From contig NZ_WBOF01000001.1 in assembly GCF_009569385.1 (NCBI RefSeq), positions 1,364,001 to 1,428,000 of the forward strand: DNA of 64,000 nt, written 5' to 3'. The notes under the pieces were generated by a model that did no database searches, was not told the DNA's origin, and worked only from the letters and a program-made list of their open reading frames with translations. Positions 8,371 through 20,780 of the stretch are shown here, in pieces (position 1 is the first letter of the stretch; every line of letters begins with the position of its first letter). A program made the translations under genes and the position numbers. Source of the stretch: Streptomyces kaniharaensis. Its GTDB lineage: Bacteria; Actinomycetota; Actinomycetes; Streptomycetales; Streptomycetaceae.

Positions 8371-9431
8371 GCCACGACATGTCAGAAGAGAAGCTTCCGG
8401 AGTCCCACGGCTCCGCCGGCGAGGTGGCCGACCACGGCGACCCGTTCGCCGACCCGGGCCTGCCGGCCCACGAGCCCCGTCGCACCGACATCGACGAGCG
8501 GGCCGCCAAGCGCGCCGAGCGCCAGGTCTCGCTGATGTTCGTGATCTCGATGCTCGCCACCGTCGGCTTCATCGCCTCGTACGTGGCCATCGATCCGGAC
8601 AAGATCGTCTACATCTTCCCGCTCGGTCACGTCAGCGCGCTGAACTTCGCGCTCGGCATGACCCTGGGCGTCGCCCTGTTCCTGATCGGCGCGGGCGCGG
8701 TCCACTGGGCCCGCACCCTGATGTCGGACGTCGAGATGCCGGCCGAGCGTCACCCGATCGAGGCCGACGACGAGGTCCGCGCGGACGTCATCCAGCAGTT
8801 CAGGACCGGCGCCGCCGAGTCCGGCTTCGGCCGCCGCAAGATGATCCGCAACACCCTCATCGGCTCGATGGCGCTGGTCCCGCTCTCCGGCGTGGTCCTG
8901 CTCCGCGACCTCGGCCCGCTTCCCGAGAAGAAGCTGAAGGACACGGGCTGGAAGGAGGCGACCCCGCAGAAGCCGCTGCAGCTCATCAACATGAGCACCA
9001 ACTCTCCGATGACGGCCGACGACATCGTGATCGGCTCGCTGACCTTCGCCATGCCCCAGGGCCTGCACACCCACGACGAGGACTTCCAGCAGCGGATCGC
9101 CAAGGACGCCCTGATGCTGGTGCGCATCGCGCCGGAGGACATCAAGGACGACACGTCCAAGGAGCTGGGCTTCCAGGGCATCCTCGCCTACTCCAAGATC
9201 TGCACCCACGTCGGCTGCCCGATCAGCCTGTACGAGCAGCAGACCCACCACGCGCTCTGCCCCTGCCACCAGTCGACCTTCGACCTGGCGGACGGTGCAC
9301 GCGTCATCTTCGGCCCGGCCGGCCACCCGCTGCCGCAGCTGAAGATCACCACTGACGAGAAGGGCTTCCTGGTCGCCACCGGCGACTTCGACGAGCCCGT
9401 CGGCCCGAGCTACTGGGAGCGTGCTCGATGA
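8367..9431 (+). CDS. qcrA: Rieske iron-sulfur subunit of the bc1 complex
   Basis: A protein of 354 residues. It has a long N-terminal extension with about three membrane segments, typical of actinobacterial QcrA, and a C-terminal Rieske domain. The 2Fe-2S ligands are in CTHVGCP (near residue 279) and CPCHQS (near 299). The Rieske centre takes the first electron from menaquinol. The ATG overlaps the qcrC stop by four bases, and its own stop overlaps the qcrB start in the same way. Confidence 0.96.
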   Translation: MSHDMSEEKLPESHGSAGEVADHGDPFADPGLPAHEPRRTDIDERAAKRAERQVSLMFVISMLATVGFIASYVAIDPDKIVYIFPLGHVSALNFALGMTLGVALFLIGAGAVHWARTLMSDVEMPAERHPIEADDEVRADVIQQFRTGAAESGFGRRKMIRNTLIGSMALVPLSGVVLLRDLGPLPEKKLKDTGWKEATPQKPLQLINMSTNSPMTADDIVIGSLTFAMPQGLHTHDEDFQQRIAKDALMLVRIAPEDIKDDTSKELGFQGILAYSKICTHVGCPISLYEQQTHHALCPCHQSTFDLADGARVIFGPAGHPLPQLKITTDEKGFLVATGDFDEPVGPSYWERAR

Positions 9432-11092
9432 GTAGCGCGAGCAGCACCACCTCCGGTGCCGCCAAGCCCGCCAGCACGCGCGCCAACCCCGCCAACAAGT
9501 GGGAGGCCGCGGCTGACTGGACGGACGGCCGGCTGGGGATCTACTCCCTCGCCAAGGCCAACCTGCGCAAGATCTTCCCGGACCACTGGTCCTTCATGCT
9601 GGGCGAGATCTGCCTCTACTCGTTCATCATCATCATCATGACCGGCGTCTACCTGACGCTGTTCTTCAAGCCCAGCATGGGCGAGGTCATCTACAACGGC
9701 TCGTACGTTCCGCTCAAGGGCATCTCGATGTCCGAGGCGTACGCGTCGACGATGGACATCAGCTTCGAGATCCGCGGCGGTCTGCTGATCCGCCAGATCC
9801 ACCACTGGGCCGCGCTGGTCTTCGTGGCCGCGATGCTCGTGCACATGATGCGCGTGTTCTTCACCGGCGCGTTCCGCAAGCCGCGTGAGATCAACTGGGT
9901 CTTCGGCTTCCTGCTGCTGATCCTGGGCATGTTCGACGGCTTCTTCGGCTACTCGCTGCCCGACGACCTGCTGTCCGGTACCGGTATCCGGTTCATGGAG
10001 GGTGCCCTCCTGGCGACCCCGCTGGTCGGCACCTACCTCCAGATGTTCCTGTTCGGGGGCGAGTTCCCGGGCCACGACATCGTGCCGCGGTTCTTCACCA
10101 TCCACGTGCTGCTGATCCCGGGCATCATGCTCGGCCTGCTGGTGGCGCACCTGATCCTGGTCTTCTACCACAAGCACACCCAGTGGGCGGGCCCGGGCAA
10201 GACCGAGAAGAACGTCGTCGGCATGCCGCTGATGCCGGTCTACATGGCCAAGGCCGGTGGCTTCTTCTTCCTGGTGTTCGGCATCATCGCCGCCATCTCG
10301 GCGATCGCCTCGATCAACCCGATCTGGGCGTACGGCCCGTACCGCCCCGACCAGGTGTCCACCGACGCCCAGCCGGACTGGTACATGGGCTTCTCCGAGG
10401 GCCTGATCCGTGTCATGCCGGGCTGGGAGATCAGCGTCTGGGGCGGCCACACCCTCAACCTGGGTGTCTTCATCCCGCTGATGGTGGTCTTCCCGCTGGT
10501 GCTGGTCGCGATCGGCGCCTACCCGTTCATCGAGGGCTGGATCACCGGCGACAAGCGCGAGCACCACATCCTGGACCGCCCGCGCAACGCCCCGGTCCGT
10601 ACCGCGCTCGGTGCCGCCTGGATCAGCCTGTACCTGGTGCTGCTGATCGGTGGTGGCAACGACCTGTTCGCCACCCACCTGCACCTGTCGCTCAACGCCA
10701 TCACCTACTTCGTCCGCGTCGGCTTCTTCGCCGTCCCGGTCATCACCTTCATCGTCACCAAGCGCTGGTGCCTCGGCCTCCAGCGCCGCGACAAGGAGAA
10801 GGTGCTGCACGGCCGCGAGACGGGCGTCATCAAGCGCCTGCCGCACGGCGAGTTCGTCGAGGTGCACGCGCAGCTGCCGCAGCAGGACCTCTACAAGCTC
10901 ACCGCGCACGAGCAGATCCAGCCGGTCGAGCTGCCGGCCCAGCGGGACGAGAACGGCGTGGCCCGCAAGGCCGGCGTTTTCACCCGCACCCGGGCCAAGC
11001 TGTCCCGCGGCTTCTACGGCGAGGGCAGCCAGATCCCCAAGCCCACCGCCGAGGAGCACCACGAGATCACCAGCGGCCACGGCCACCACTGA
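9428..11092 (+). CDS. qcrB: cytochrome b subunit of the bc1 complex
   Basis: A protein of 554 residues with eight or so membrane helices. Heme-b histidines are visible in RQIHHWAAL and in the later helix with FFTIHVLLIPG. PDWYMGF is the actinobacterial version of the PEWY quinol-site motif. The hydrophilic C-terminal tail of about 120 residues is characteristic of the group. It is the last gene of the unit and is followed by a strong terminator at 11117. Confidence 0.96.
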   Translation: MSSASSTTSGAAKPASTRANPANKWEAAADWTDGRLGIYSLAKANLRKIFPDHWSFMLGEICLYSFIIIIMTGVYLTLFFKPSMGEVIYNGSYVPLKGISMSEAYASTMDISFEIRGGLLIRQIHHWAALVFVAAMLVHMMRVFFTGAFRKPREINWVFGFLLLILGMFDGFFGYSLPDDLLSGTGIRFMEGALLATPLVGTYLQMFLFGGEFPGHDIVPRFFTIHVLLIPGIMLGLLVAHLILVFYHKHTQWAGPGKTEKNVVGMPLMPVYMAKAGGFFFLVFGIIAAISAIASINPIWAYGPYRPDQVSTDAQPDWYMGFSEGLIRVMPGWEISVWGGHTLNLGVFIPLMVVFPLVLVAIGAYPFIEGWITGDKREHHILDRPRNAPVRTALGAAWISLYLVLLIGGGNDLFATHLHLSLNAITYFVRVGFFAVPVITFIVTKRWCLGLQRRDKEKVLHGRETGVIKRLPHGEFVEVHAQLPQQDLYKLTAHEQIQPVELPAQRDENGVARKAGVFTRTRAKLSRGFYGEGSQIPKPTAEEHHEITSGHGHH

Positions 11093-11116
11093 TCCCGTAC
11101 GCACCGCAGCGTCACA

Positions 11117-11161
11117 CCCGAGGGCCGCTGACCAGACTTCTTCTGGTCGGCGGCCCTCGGG
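11117..11161 (+). terminator. terminator of the ctaE-qcrCAB unit
   Basis: A long perfect or near-perfect hairpin: the arms CCCGAGGGCCGC-TGACCAGA and their complement close on a short TTCT-type loop. It begins 25 bases after the qcrB stop. It ends 42 bases before the GntR gene. Confidence 0.8.
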
Positions 11162-11203
11162 CGTTCCCGGTTCGCCATGACCCCTCGCATCCCTGGAGCT
11201 CCT

Positions 11204-11575
11204 GTGCAGCTGACCGTCGACCCCGCCTCCACCACTCCCCCGTACGAGCAGATCCGGGCCCAGATCGCCGAGCGGGCCCGGTCCGGCGAACTGCCGGTCG
11301 GGCTGCGGCTGCCCACCGTCCGGGCCCTGGCCGAGGAACTGGGGCTGGCCGCCGGGACGGTCGCCCGCGCGTACCGGGAGCTGGAGGCGGACGGCGTGGT
11401 GGAGACGCACGGCCGGCGCGGCACGCTGATCGCCGCCACCGGCGACACCGCGCACCGGCTCGCCGCCGCCGCGGCGACCGAGTACGCCGAGCGGGCACAC
11501 CGGCTCGGGCTGTCGCCCGCGGACGCCCTGGCCGCGGTGGAGACCGCCCTGCGGCTGGCCTTCCGGGAGGGCTGA
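11204..11575 (+). CDS. short GntR-family (YtrA-type) transcriptional regulator
   Basis: A protein of 123 residues. The N-terminal winged helix-turn-helix is clear (PPYEQIRAQIAERARSG, LPTVRALAEELGLAAGTVARAYREL), followed by a short helical tail as in the YtrA subgroup rather than a full effector domain. GTG 11204 is chosen over ATG 11177 because GGAG lies 5 bases before it and the protein then begins MQLTVDP. No ABC transporter, the usual YtrA target, is adjacent. Its 3' end converges with the L,D-transpeptidase gene 7 bases away. Confidence 0.85.
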   Translation: MQLTVDPASTTPPYEQIRAQIAERARSGELPVGLRLPTVRALAEELGLAAGTVARAYRELEADGVVETHGRRGTLIAATGDTAHRLAAAAATEYAERAHRLGLSPADALAAVETALRLAFREG

Positions 11576-11582
11576 GGGCCGC

Positions 11583-12836
11583 TCAGATCTCCGGGCGGAT
11601 CATCCCGGCGGCGGGAGCCTGGGAGAGCGGGACGGTGGTGCTGACGGGCTGTCCGAGGGCGCTGTGCCTGACCCAGTCCGCCCAGGAGACGTTCCAGTCC
11701 CCGAAGCCGTTGCCGAACGGCTCCATCGTGGCGCCGCGGCTGTTGACCACCGTCACCAGGTCCCCCACCCGGGTGTTCTCGTAGAACCACTTGGCGTTGT
11801 CGGTGCTCATGCCGGTGCAGCCGTGGCTGACGTTGTCCACGCCCTGCGAGCCGACGGACCAGGGCGCCGCGTGGACGTACTCGCCGCTCCACGTCACCCG
11901 GGTGGCCCACTCGACGTTCAGGTCGTAGGACTCCGAGCTGCCGGCCGCTATCCCGATCGTCTCGCCGCTCATCCGGACCGAGCGCTCCTGACCGAGCACC
12001 ACCTTGACGCCGTTGCGGGTGTCGAAGCCGGGCTTGCCGGTGGTCACCGGGATGGTCCGGATCACCGCGCCGTCGCGCTTGACGGTGAGCTCGTGGGCCG
12101 CGGCGTCGACCACAGACTCGACCCGCGCCCCGATCCGCAGCTTCAGGCTGCTGCGGTCACCGCCGTAGAGGCCGTCGGCGATCCGGCTGCCGGTGCCGTC
12201 GAAGGCCAGGCCCACGGTGGTACCGGCCGGCCAGTACTCCTGCGGGCGGAAGTGCAGGTTCTTGTCGTCCACCCAGTACCAGGCGCCGGTGACGGCGGGC
12301 TGGGAGGTGATGGTGAGGGCCCGCTCGACCTCCTGACGGGCCTGCGGATCCTTCACCGCCTCGGAGAGCTGCACGGTGAGCGGCTGGCCGACCCCGTAGA
12401 CACCGGTGCCGGAGGAGTCCGGGCCCAGCTTGGCGGTGAGCAGGCGCTGGGCGGCGAGGGTGCTGAAGCCCGCGGTGGTGTCGCCCCGGCCGCCCTTGCC
12501 GTCGTCGGCGGCGATCCGGACGGTGTAGGCGGTGGAGGCCTTCAGCCGGCCGGTGGTCTGCCAGCTGCGCTGGTCCTCGGCGAGCTTGCCGGCCACCACC
12601 CGGCCGTCCGGGCCGACCACGGTGACGTCGGTCAGCCGGCTGCCCTGCACGGCGGTCACGGTGACCGACTGGGACGGGTCGACCTTGCCCTCGGCCGAGA
12701 GACGGACGAGCCGGGCCGCGTCGACCTTGTGGGGCCTGGCGGGTTCGTCTCCGCCGGAGCAGGCGGCGAGCGGGGTCAGCACTGCGAGAGTCAGCGAGAT
12801 GCCGCCGAGAGCTGCGATTCCGCGCCTGTCGGCCAT
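11583..12836 (-). CDS. L,D-transpeptidase lipoprotein (LdtMt2-like)
   Basis: A protein of 417 residues making 3-3 crosslinks in peptidoglycan. The signal peptide ends in the lipobox LAAC (near residue 26), so it is anchored to the outer face of the membrane. Two immunoglobulin-like domains follow (about residues 40-260), then the YkuD domain with the catalytic SHGCTGMS motif. GGAGG precedes ATG 12836, which excludes the longer frame to 12953. Transcription runs away from the ctaF terminator. Confidence 0.93.
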   Translation of the reverse strand: MADRRGIAALGGISLTLAVLTPLAACSGGDEPARPHKVDAARLVRLSAEGKVDPSQSVTVTAVQGSRLTDVTVVGPDGRVVAGKLAEDQRSWQTTGRLKASTAYTVRIAADDGKGGRGDTTAGFSTLAAQRLLTAKLGPDSSGTGVYGVGQPLTVQLSEAVKDPQARQEVERALTITSQPAVTGAWYWVDDKNLHFRPQEYWPAGTTVGLAFDGTGSRIADGLYGGDRSSLKLRIGARVESVVDAAAHELTVKRDGAVIRTIPVTTGKPGFDTRNGVKVVLGQERSVRMSGETIGIAAGSSESYDLNVEWATRVTWSGEYVHAAPWSVGSQGVDNVSHGCTGMSTDNAKWFYENTRVGDLVTVVNSRGATMEPFGNGFGDWNVSWADWVRHSALGQPVSTTVPLSQAPAAGMIRPEI

Positions 12837-12950
12837 GACCGCCTCCGAGGGTTCGCACGATTGCTCAGATCGTAGGAACCACGTGAGCCGGAGCGACATC
12901 CGAGCGACCCCCCGTTCACCCGGCTGAGTGGTTCGCTCACCCCGAGGACG

Positions 12951-12992
12951 CAACAGGGCCGGTCCCCCCGTGCGGGAGGACCGGCCCTGTTG
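12951..12992 (-). terminator. terminator of the ctaCDF unit
   Basis: A 15-base stem, CAACAGGGCCGGTCC with its exact complement, lies 16 bases beyond the ctaF stop. It separates the oxidase genes from the transpeptidase promoter region. Confidence 0.8.
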
Positions 12993-13007
12993 CTAGGAAG
13001 CGGAACC

Positions 13008-13424
13008 CTACTGGTTCTGGTTCTCGCCCCGGTAGAACTCGAAGACCCAGCCGAAGATACCGATCACGATGATCGGCGCCGCCCAGAACATCAGCCACCA
13101 GCCGAAGATCACGCCCATGAAGGCGAGCGCGCCACCGAGCGCCAGCGAGAGCGGCTGCCAGCTGTGCGGGGCGAAGAAGCCCAGCTCACCGGCGTCGTCC
13201 GCGACCTCGGCCTCGGGGTTGTCACCCGCGCCGCTGTCCACCCGGCGGGCGGTGAAGGCGAGGTAGTAGCCGATGAAGGCACACAGCGCGAAGGCGAGGA
13301 ACAGCGCGGTGGTACCGGCCGCCTCGATCCCGAGGTCCGAGTGGTTGGTCCACAGGCCGTAGGTGATCGCCATCGCGAGGACGAAGACCGACAGGCCGAG
13401 GAAGATCTTTCCCTGTTCCTTCAT
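13008..13424 (-). CDS. ctaF: cytochrome c oxidase subunit IV
   Basis: A protein of 138 residues with four predicted membrane segments, the actinobacteria-specific small subunit of the aa3 oxidase. It starts [20 protein letters not shown] and has a short hydrophilic acidic loop in the middle. Its ATG overlaps the ctaD stop by one base, so it is coupled to ctaD. Confidence 0.93.
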   Translation of the reverse strand: MKEQGKIFLGLSVFVLAMAITYGLWTNHSDLGIEAAGTTALFLAFALCAFIGYYLAFTARRVDSGAGDNPEAEVADDAGELGFFAPHSWQPLSLALGGALAFMGVIFGWWLMFWAAPIIVIGIFGWVFEFYRGENQNQ

Positions 13425-15199
13425 CAGACGTCGCCTTCCTTCTTGCCCTTGCCCAGCTGCGGCGCGTCGTACTTCGCGGGGGTCACACCGGCGAGGTGCT
13501 TGGCCGGCTCGCCGTGGTTCTCCAGGTAGTCCAGCGCGGCGATCTCCGGGTGGTGGAGGTCGAAGGCCGGGGATTCGGAACGGATCCGGGGCAGCGTCAG
13601 GAAGTTGTGCCGCGGCGGCGGGCAGGAGGTCGCCCACTCCAGCGAGCGCCCGTAGCCCCACGGGTCGTCGACCTCGATCTTCTCGCCGTACTTGGCCGTC
13701 TTCCAGACGTTGTAGAGGAACGGCAGGATCGACAGACCGAGGACGAACGAGCCGATCGTCGAGAAGGTGTTCAGCGTGGTGAAGCCGTCCGAGGCCAGGT
13801 AGTCGGCGTAGCGGCGGGGCATGCCCTCCGCGCCGAGCCAGTGCTGCACCAGGAAGGTGGCGTGGAAGCCGAAGAACAGCGTCCAGAAGGTGATCTTGCC
13901 GAGACGCTCGTCCAGCATCTTGCCGGTCATCTTCGGCCACCAGAAGTGGAAGCCGGCGAACATCGCGAAGACGACGGTGCCGAAGACCACGTAGTGGAAG
14001 TGCGCGACGACGAAGTACGAGTCCGAGACGTGGAAGTCGATCGGCGGGGAGGCCAGCAGAACACCGGTCAGACCACCGAAGAGGAAGGTGACCAGGAAGC
14101 CGACCGTCCAGAGCATCGGGGTCTCGAAGCTCAGCGAGCCCTTCCACATGGTGCCGACCCAGTTGAAGAACTTCACACCGGTCGGGACCGCGATGAGGAA
14201 GGTCATGAAGGAGAAGAACGGCAGCAGCACCTGGCCGGTGACGTACATGTGGTGGGCCCACACCGTCACGGACAGACCGGCGATCGCGATGGTGGCCGCG
14301 ATCAGACCGGAGTAGCCGAACATCGGCTTGCGGCTGAAGACCGGGATGATCTCCGACACGATGCCGAAGAACGGCAGCGCGATGATGTACACCTCGGGGT
14401 GGCCGAAGAACCAGAACAGGTGCTGCCACAGCAGCGACCCGCCGTTGTTCGGGTCGAACACGTGCGCCCCGAACTTGCGGTCCGCCTCCAGGGCGAACAG
14501 CGCGGCGGCCAGCACCGGGAAGGCCAGCAGGATCAGCACGGCGGTCAGCAGGACGTTCCAGGTGAAGATCGACATCCGGAACATCGTCATGCCGGGCGCG
14601 CGCATGCAGATGATGGTGGTGATGAAGTTGACCGCACCGAGGATCGTGCCGAAGCCGGAGAAGGCCAGACCCATGATCCACATGTCGCCGCCGACACCCG
14701 GCGAGTGCACGGCGTCCGACAGCGGCGAGTAGGCGAACCAGCCGAAGCTGGCCGCACCGTTCGGGGTGAGGAAGCCGCCGACGGCGATGACCGAACCGAA
14801 GAGGTACAGCCAGTACGCGAACATGTTCAGACGCGGGAACGCCACGTCCGGGGCGCCGATCTGCAGCGGCATGATCCAGTTCGCGAAGCCGGCGAACAGC
14901 GGCGTCGCGAACATCAGCAGCATGATCGTGCCGTGCATCGTGAACGCCTGGTTGAACTGCTCGTTCGACAGGATCTGGGTCCCGGGACGAGCAAGCTCGG
15001 CGCGCATGACCAGGGCGAGGATGCCACCGATCAGGAAGAAGGCGAACGACGTGCCCAGGTACAGGGTGCCGATCGTCTTGTGGTCAGTGGTGGTCAGCCA
15101 CTTGATGATGGTCGAACCCGGCTTCCGGGTCCGCTGCGCCCCGACCGTGACGGCCTCGGCGCCCCCGCCGGCCGCGGCGGGCTCGTTGAGGATGGTCAC
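13424..15199 (-). CDS. ctaD: cytochrome c oxidase subunit I
   Basis: A protein of 591 residues, the catalytic subunit of the aa3 oxidase, with twelve membrane helices. Metal ligands are visible: HGTIMLLMF (heme a), [10 protein letters not shown] (CuB histidine and the linked tyrosine), WAHHMYVTG (CuB) and HFHYVVFG (hemes a3/a). The hydrophilic C-terminal tail is as expected. It overlaps ctaC by four bases at its start and ctaF at its end. Confidence 0.97.
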   Translation of the reverse strand: MTILNEPAAAGGGAEAVTVGAQRTRKPGSTIIKWLTTTDHKTIGTLYLGTSFAFFLIGGILALVMRAELARPGTQILSNEQFNQAFTMHGTIMLLMFATPLFAGFANWIMPLQIGAPDVAFPRLNMFAYWLYLFGSVIAVGGFLTPNGAASFGWFAYSPLSDAVHSPGVGGDMWIMGLAFSGFGTILGAVNFITTIICMRAPGMTMFRMSIFTWNVLLTAVLILLAFPVLAAALFALEADRKFGAHVFDPNNGGSLLWQHLFWFFGHPEVYIIALPFFGIVSEIIPVFSRKPMFGYSGLIAATIAIAGLSVTVWAHHMYVTGQVLLPFFSFMTFLIAVPTGVKFFNWVGTMWKGSLSFETPMLWTVGFLVTFLFGGLTGVLLASPPIDFHVSDSYFVVAHFHYVVFGTVVFAMFAGFHFWWPKMTGKMLDERLGKITFWTLFFGFHATFLVQHWLGAEGMPRRYADYLASDGFTTLNTFSTIGSFVLGLSILPFLYNVWKTAKYGEKIEVDDPWGYGRSLEWATSCPPPRHNFLTLPRIRSESPAFDLHHPEIAALDYLENHGEPAKHLAGVTPAKYDAPQLGKGKKEGDV

Positions 15200-16050
15200 T
15201 TCTCTTCACTTCCCATGGTGATGACGCCCGAAGGCACCGCGCCGTTCTGGCCCTTGGCCCGGAGGTCCGTCAGGTGCTTGTCGTAGTCGACGCGGTCGAC
15301 GACCTTGACGTTGAAGAGCATGCGCGAGTGGTCGGTGCCGCAGAGCTCGGCACACTTGCCCCTGTACTCGCCCTTGACGGTCGGGGTGACCTCGAACTTG
15401 TTCACCACGCCCGGCACGACGTCCATCTTCATCATGAAGTTGACGGGCCAGAAGTCGTGGATGACGTCACGCGAGGTGAGACGGAACTGCACCGTCTCGT
15501 TGACCGGCAGCCAGAGCGTCGGCGCGTTGTTGGGGGTGCCCACCTCGTACGCGGCGTCCTTGTTGGCCGGGTCGGGGGTCTCGGTGTTCTCGTAGTTGAA
15601 CGCCCAGCTCCACTGGAAGCCGACCACGTTGACGACGTGCTGCGGCTTCTCGGAGACGGCGGTCAGCCTCGACTCGTCACGGGCGACGAAGTAGAAGAGC
15701 ACCGACACGATGATGATGGGGACCGCGGTGTAGAGCGCCTCGATGGGCACGTTGTACCGGGTCTGCGGGGGGATCTCCACGCCGGTGCGGCTGCGCCGGT
15801 GGAAGATCACACTCCAGATGATCAGACCCCACATCAGTACGCCGACCACCAGCGCCGCGATCCAGGACCCCTGCCACATCTGGAGGACCAACGGCCCTTC
15901 CTTGGTGACGGGGCTCGGGAGGCCAAGCCTGGGGAGGTCGTTGGCCGAGCAGCCGGTGGCGGTCGCGATGACGAGGCCCAGTGCCAGCGCCTGAGGCAGC
16001 TTCCGCCGCATCGTGCGCCGCGGCGAGCGGTCGGAGCCGTTGGGACTCAC
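15196..16050 (-). CDS. ctaC: cytochrome c oxidase subunit II
   Basis: A protein of 284 residues. The signal sequence has an ATGC lipobox, two membrane segments follow, and an extracellular cupredoxin domain carries the CuA ligands in [12 protein letters not shown]. CuA receives electrons from QcrC. GTG 16050 is chosen: GAAGG lies at a proper distance upstream and the protein then starts MSPNGSDRS like its relatives, while the frame to 16263 is an open extension. It is first in the ctaC-ctaD-ctaF unit. Confidence 0.94.
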   Translation of the reverse strand: MSPNGSDRSPRRTMRRKLPQALALGLVIATATGCSANDLPRLGLPSPVTKEGPLVLQMWQGSWIAALVVGVLMWGLIIWSVIFHRRSRTGVEIPPQTRYNVPIEALYTAVPIIIVSVLFYFVARDESRLTAVSEKPQHVVNVVGFQWSWAFNYENTETPDPANKDAAYEVGTPNNAPTLWLPVNETVQFRLTSRDVIHDFWPVNFMMKMDVVPGVVNKFEVTPTVKGEYRGKCAELCGTDHSRMLFNVKVVDRVDYDKHLTDLRAKGQNGAVPSGVITMGSEEK

Positions 16051-16400
16051 GTAGCGCCTTCCCGAAGTCTCGCCCGCCTTCGCGTCGCCCCGTGGAGGAT
16101 TGTGAGCCTCCCCGGCGACCCGTCCACGGGCACGGTTTGAATGCTTATGCGGGCCAAACCCTACTCCAGCCTTATGCGCTCCTGACGGGCAGCCCCCGGT
16201 AACGCGCCGCCCGGTCGCCCGATCAGGCCCGGCAAGGGCTGCGCCGCAGGTCACCGCAGGCATTCGAGGTCCGTACGCCCGATCGGGGGGTCACCTCGGA
16301 CAGCGGGGGTGACGGTCCGTCGGACGCGGACGAAGCGGACATTCGGGGTGATCGACTGACGGCCGATAGGCATCGCCGACAAGCCCGAACACCCCCGCGT
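16051..16400. promoter_or_regulatory. divergent promoter region, ctaC and cysteine desulfurase-TusA
   Basis: About 350 bases between divergent genes. The motif CTTATGCG occurs twice in the same orientation (near 16143 and 16171) on the ctaC side and may be a regulator site. A TAGGGT -10-like hexamer lies between the two copies on the minus strand. No -35 partner is convincing. Confidence 0.35.
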
Positions 16401-16412
16401 GTGGCGTTAAAT

Positions 16413-18933
<2,521 letters not shown>

Positions 18934-19070
18934 CTACCTCCGGGTAGCACTGGTGGGGGGCGGAAGGTCGTCCTAGGGTCGGCGGGGACGGGCCGTGCCG
19001 GACCCGGCAGGGCTCCTCGGTGACCGTGGCGGTGCGGCCACGGCACGACAGTGGATCGGAGCGGTGCCCG

Positions 19071-19280
19071 ATGATGCCCAGTCACTCCTCGCCCCTCGTG
19101 CTGCGCGGCGACGCGGACGGCGAGACCCTCGACGCGCTGGTGAACTCCTCCCGGCGGCTGCGGCGGTTCTGGCCGCTGCTGGCGGCCGGCCCGGAGCCGA
19201 GCGCCCCCGCGCGGGCGGGGTTCCGCGTCCCCTCCGGCGCACAGCGGCTGGTCGCCGGGATGGGCGAGTACGGCGTCTGA
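19071..19280 (+). CDS. small hypothetical protein
   Basis: A possible 69-residue protein starting ATG 19071 after CGGAG. It has a basic, aromatic middle (RRLRRFWPLL) and ends in GMGEYGV. A TAGGGT -10-like element lies about 95 bases upstream. No family is recognised. Codon usage fits a real gene, but the evidence is limited to the start site and an open frame. Confidence 0.4.
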   Translation: MMPSHSSPLVLRGDADGETLDALVNSSRRLRRFWPLLAAGPEPSAPARAGFRVPSGAQRLVAGMGEYGV

Positions 19281-19396
19281 CACTCCAGGCAGGGACTCCT
19301 GGTGCCCGGGCGGGAACCGGATCCGTCCGGGCCACGTCACATCCGCGCGGTAGGGCCGTTGAGGCGGCGCCGCTGAGCCCTCGGGAGGATGTGCAG

Positions 19397-20107
19397 ATGG
19401 ATCAGGAGAGGATGCCGCGCGGTCGACGGACGGTGGCGCTGGCGGGTCTGGTGCTGGCGGCGGCGGTGACGGTGGCCGGGTGCAACGGGGACGGCAAGTC
19501 GTCCTCGGAGGCGGCGGCCACGGCGTCGGCTTCGGCGTCGGCGTCGGGCTCCCCGGTGGCGCCGACGCCGTCCGGCAGCCCGTCCGCGAGCCCGTCGGCC
19601 ACCGGGTCCGCCGGAGCGCCGACGGCGAGCGCCTCCACCGGCGCGGACATGCCGAGCCAGGCCCCGAAGCCGGCCGGCACCGCCCCGGGCTCGGCGCCGC
19701 CGGCCCCGGCGCAGCCCACGGCGGCCACTCCGCCGGGCAACGGCATCGCGGTCGGCGAGCCGAACCCGGCCGGGACGGTGCCGGGCGCGCGCCCGGCGAC
19801 CACCTACCGGGTGGACGGCACCAACCACCTGACCGTCTACTTCTACGGCGGGGTCTGCCAGAAGTACGCGCTGAAGGCGGATGAGTCGCACCCGGGCCGG
19901 GTCGACGTCGCGGTCGTGGTGGCGGCGCCGGTGCCGTCCGGGCAGGTGTGCAGCGAGCTGGCCAAGCGGCAGACGGTGACCGCCGACCTGCGCCAGCCGC
20001 TGGCCGGGCGGACGGTGACCGACCTGTCGAGCGGCCACGAGATCCCGCTGGACTCCGACCCGCACATGGGCCCGGACCCGGTCTCCCCCGACATCGCCGG
20101 GCAGTAA
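19397..20107 (+). CDS. secreted lipoprotein, unknown function
   Basis: A protein of 236 residues. A basic N-terminus and hydrophobic stretch end in the lipobox VAGC (cysteine near residue 29). A linker of about 90 residues rich in Ser, Ala, Pro and Thr probably crosses the cell wall. The last 100 residues form a compact domain with two cysteines (GGVCQKY and GQVCSEL), probably disulfide-bonded. ATG 19397 follows GGGAGGA. The function is unknown. Confidence 0.8.
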   Translation: MDQERMPRGRRTVALAGLVLAAAVTVAGCNGDGKSSSEAAATASASASASGSPVAPTPSGSPSASPSATGSAGAPTASASTGADMPSQAPKPAGTAPGSAPPAPAQPTAATPPGNGIAVGEPNPAGTVPGARPATTYRVDGTNHLTVYFYGGVCQKYALKADESHPGRVDVAVVVAAPVPSGQVCSELAKRQTVTADLRQPLAGRTVTDLSSGHEIPLDSDPHMGPDPVSPDIAGQ

Positions 20108-20121
20108 CCGGTCGAACGACG

Positions 20122-20155
20122 AAGGCGGCCCCGGGGTGCTCCCCGGGGCCGCCTT
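20122..20155. terminator. bidirectional terminator between lipoprotein and erpA
   Basis: A 15-base perfect stem beginning AAGGCGGCCCCGGGG with a TGCT loop lies between convergent genes. The A-run and T-run at its edges suit both strands. Confidence 0.8.
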
Positions 20156-20182
20156 CAGTAGCTCAGGCTCAGCTGCTCGGGC

Positions 20183-20536
20183 TTAGCTGAACGAGTCGCC
20201 GCAGGCGCAGGAGCCGGTGGCGTTCGGGTTGTCGATCGTGAAGCCCTGCTTCTCGATGGTGTCGACGAAGTCGACGGTGGCGCCGCCCAGGTACGGGGCG
20301 CTCATCCGGTCGGTGACGACCTTCACACCGTTGAAGTCCTTGATCACGTCGCCGTCGAGCGAGCGCTCGTCGAAGAACAGCTGGTAACGCAGGCCGGAGC
20401 AGCCACCGGGCTGGACGGCGACGCGCAGCGCGAGGTCGTCGCGGCCTTCCTGCTCCAGCAGGGCCTTGACCTTGGCCGCGGCGGCATCGGTGAGGAGGAT
20501 GCCACTCTCGACGGTGGTCTCGTCCTGGACGGTCAT
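20183..20536 (-). CDS. erpA: iron-sulfur cluster insertion protein (HesB/IscA/ErpA type)
   Basis: A protein of 117 residues. The three invariant cysteines are present: one in PGGCSGLRY and two in the C-terminal SCACGDSF. A-type carriers hold a 2Fe-2S or 4Fe-4S cluster and pass it to target enzymes. LipA, NadA and QcrA in this window are plausible clients by family knowledge. The gene is monocistronic and converges with the lipoprotein. Confidence 0.92.
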   Translation of the reverse strand: MTVQDETTVESGILLTDAAAAKVKALLEQEGRDDLALRVAVQPGGCSGLRYQLFFDERSLDGDVIKDFNGVKVVTDRMSAPYLGGATVDFVDTIEKQGFTIDNPNATGSCACGDSFS

Positions 20537-20780
20537 CTGCTTTCTCCCGGTCTTTGACGACGGTCTGCCGCCAGTGCCAACCACCGGCCCTCCGGATTCA
20601 TTTCCCGGACGGTGGCGATTTTCCCGGCCTTTCGGCGGCGGAATTTCCGTGGGCCGGGTGTGCCACCCGCGTCCCCTACGCCCCAATGCTCGCACAACCC
20701 GGATGACCCGGACACCGCCCGAGCCGCCGATCCGGGCGAACCCGCCGCGCGGCGGCCCGGCGGACGCCAGGATGGTGGGC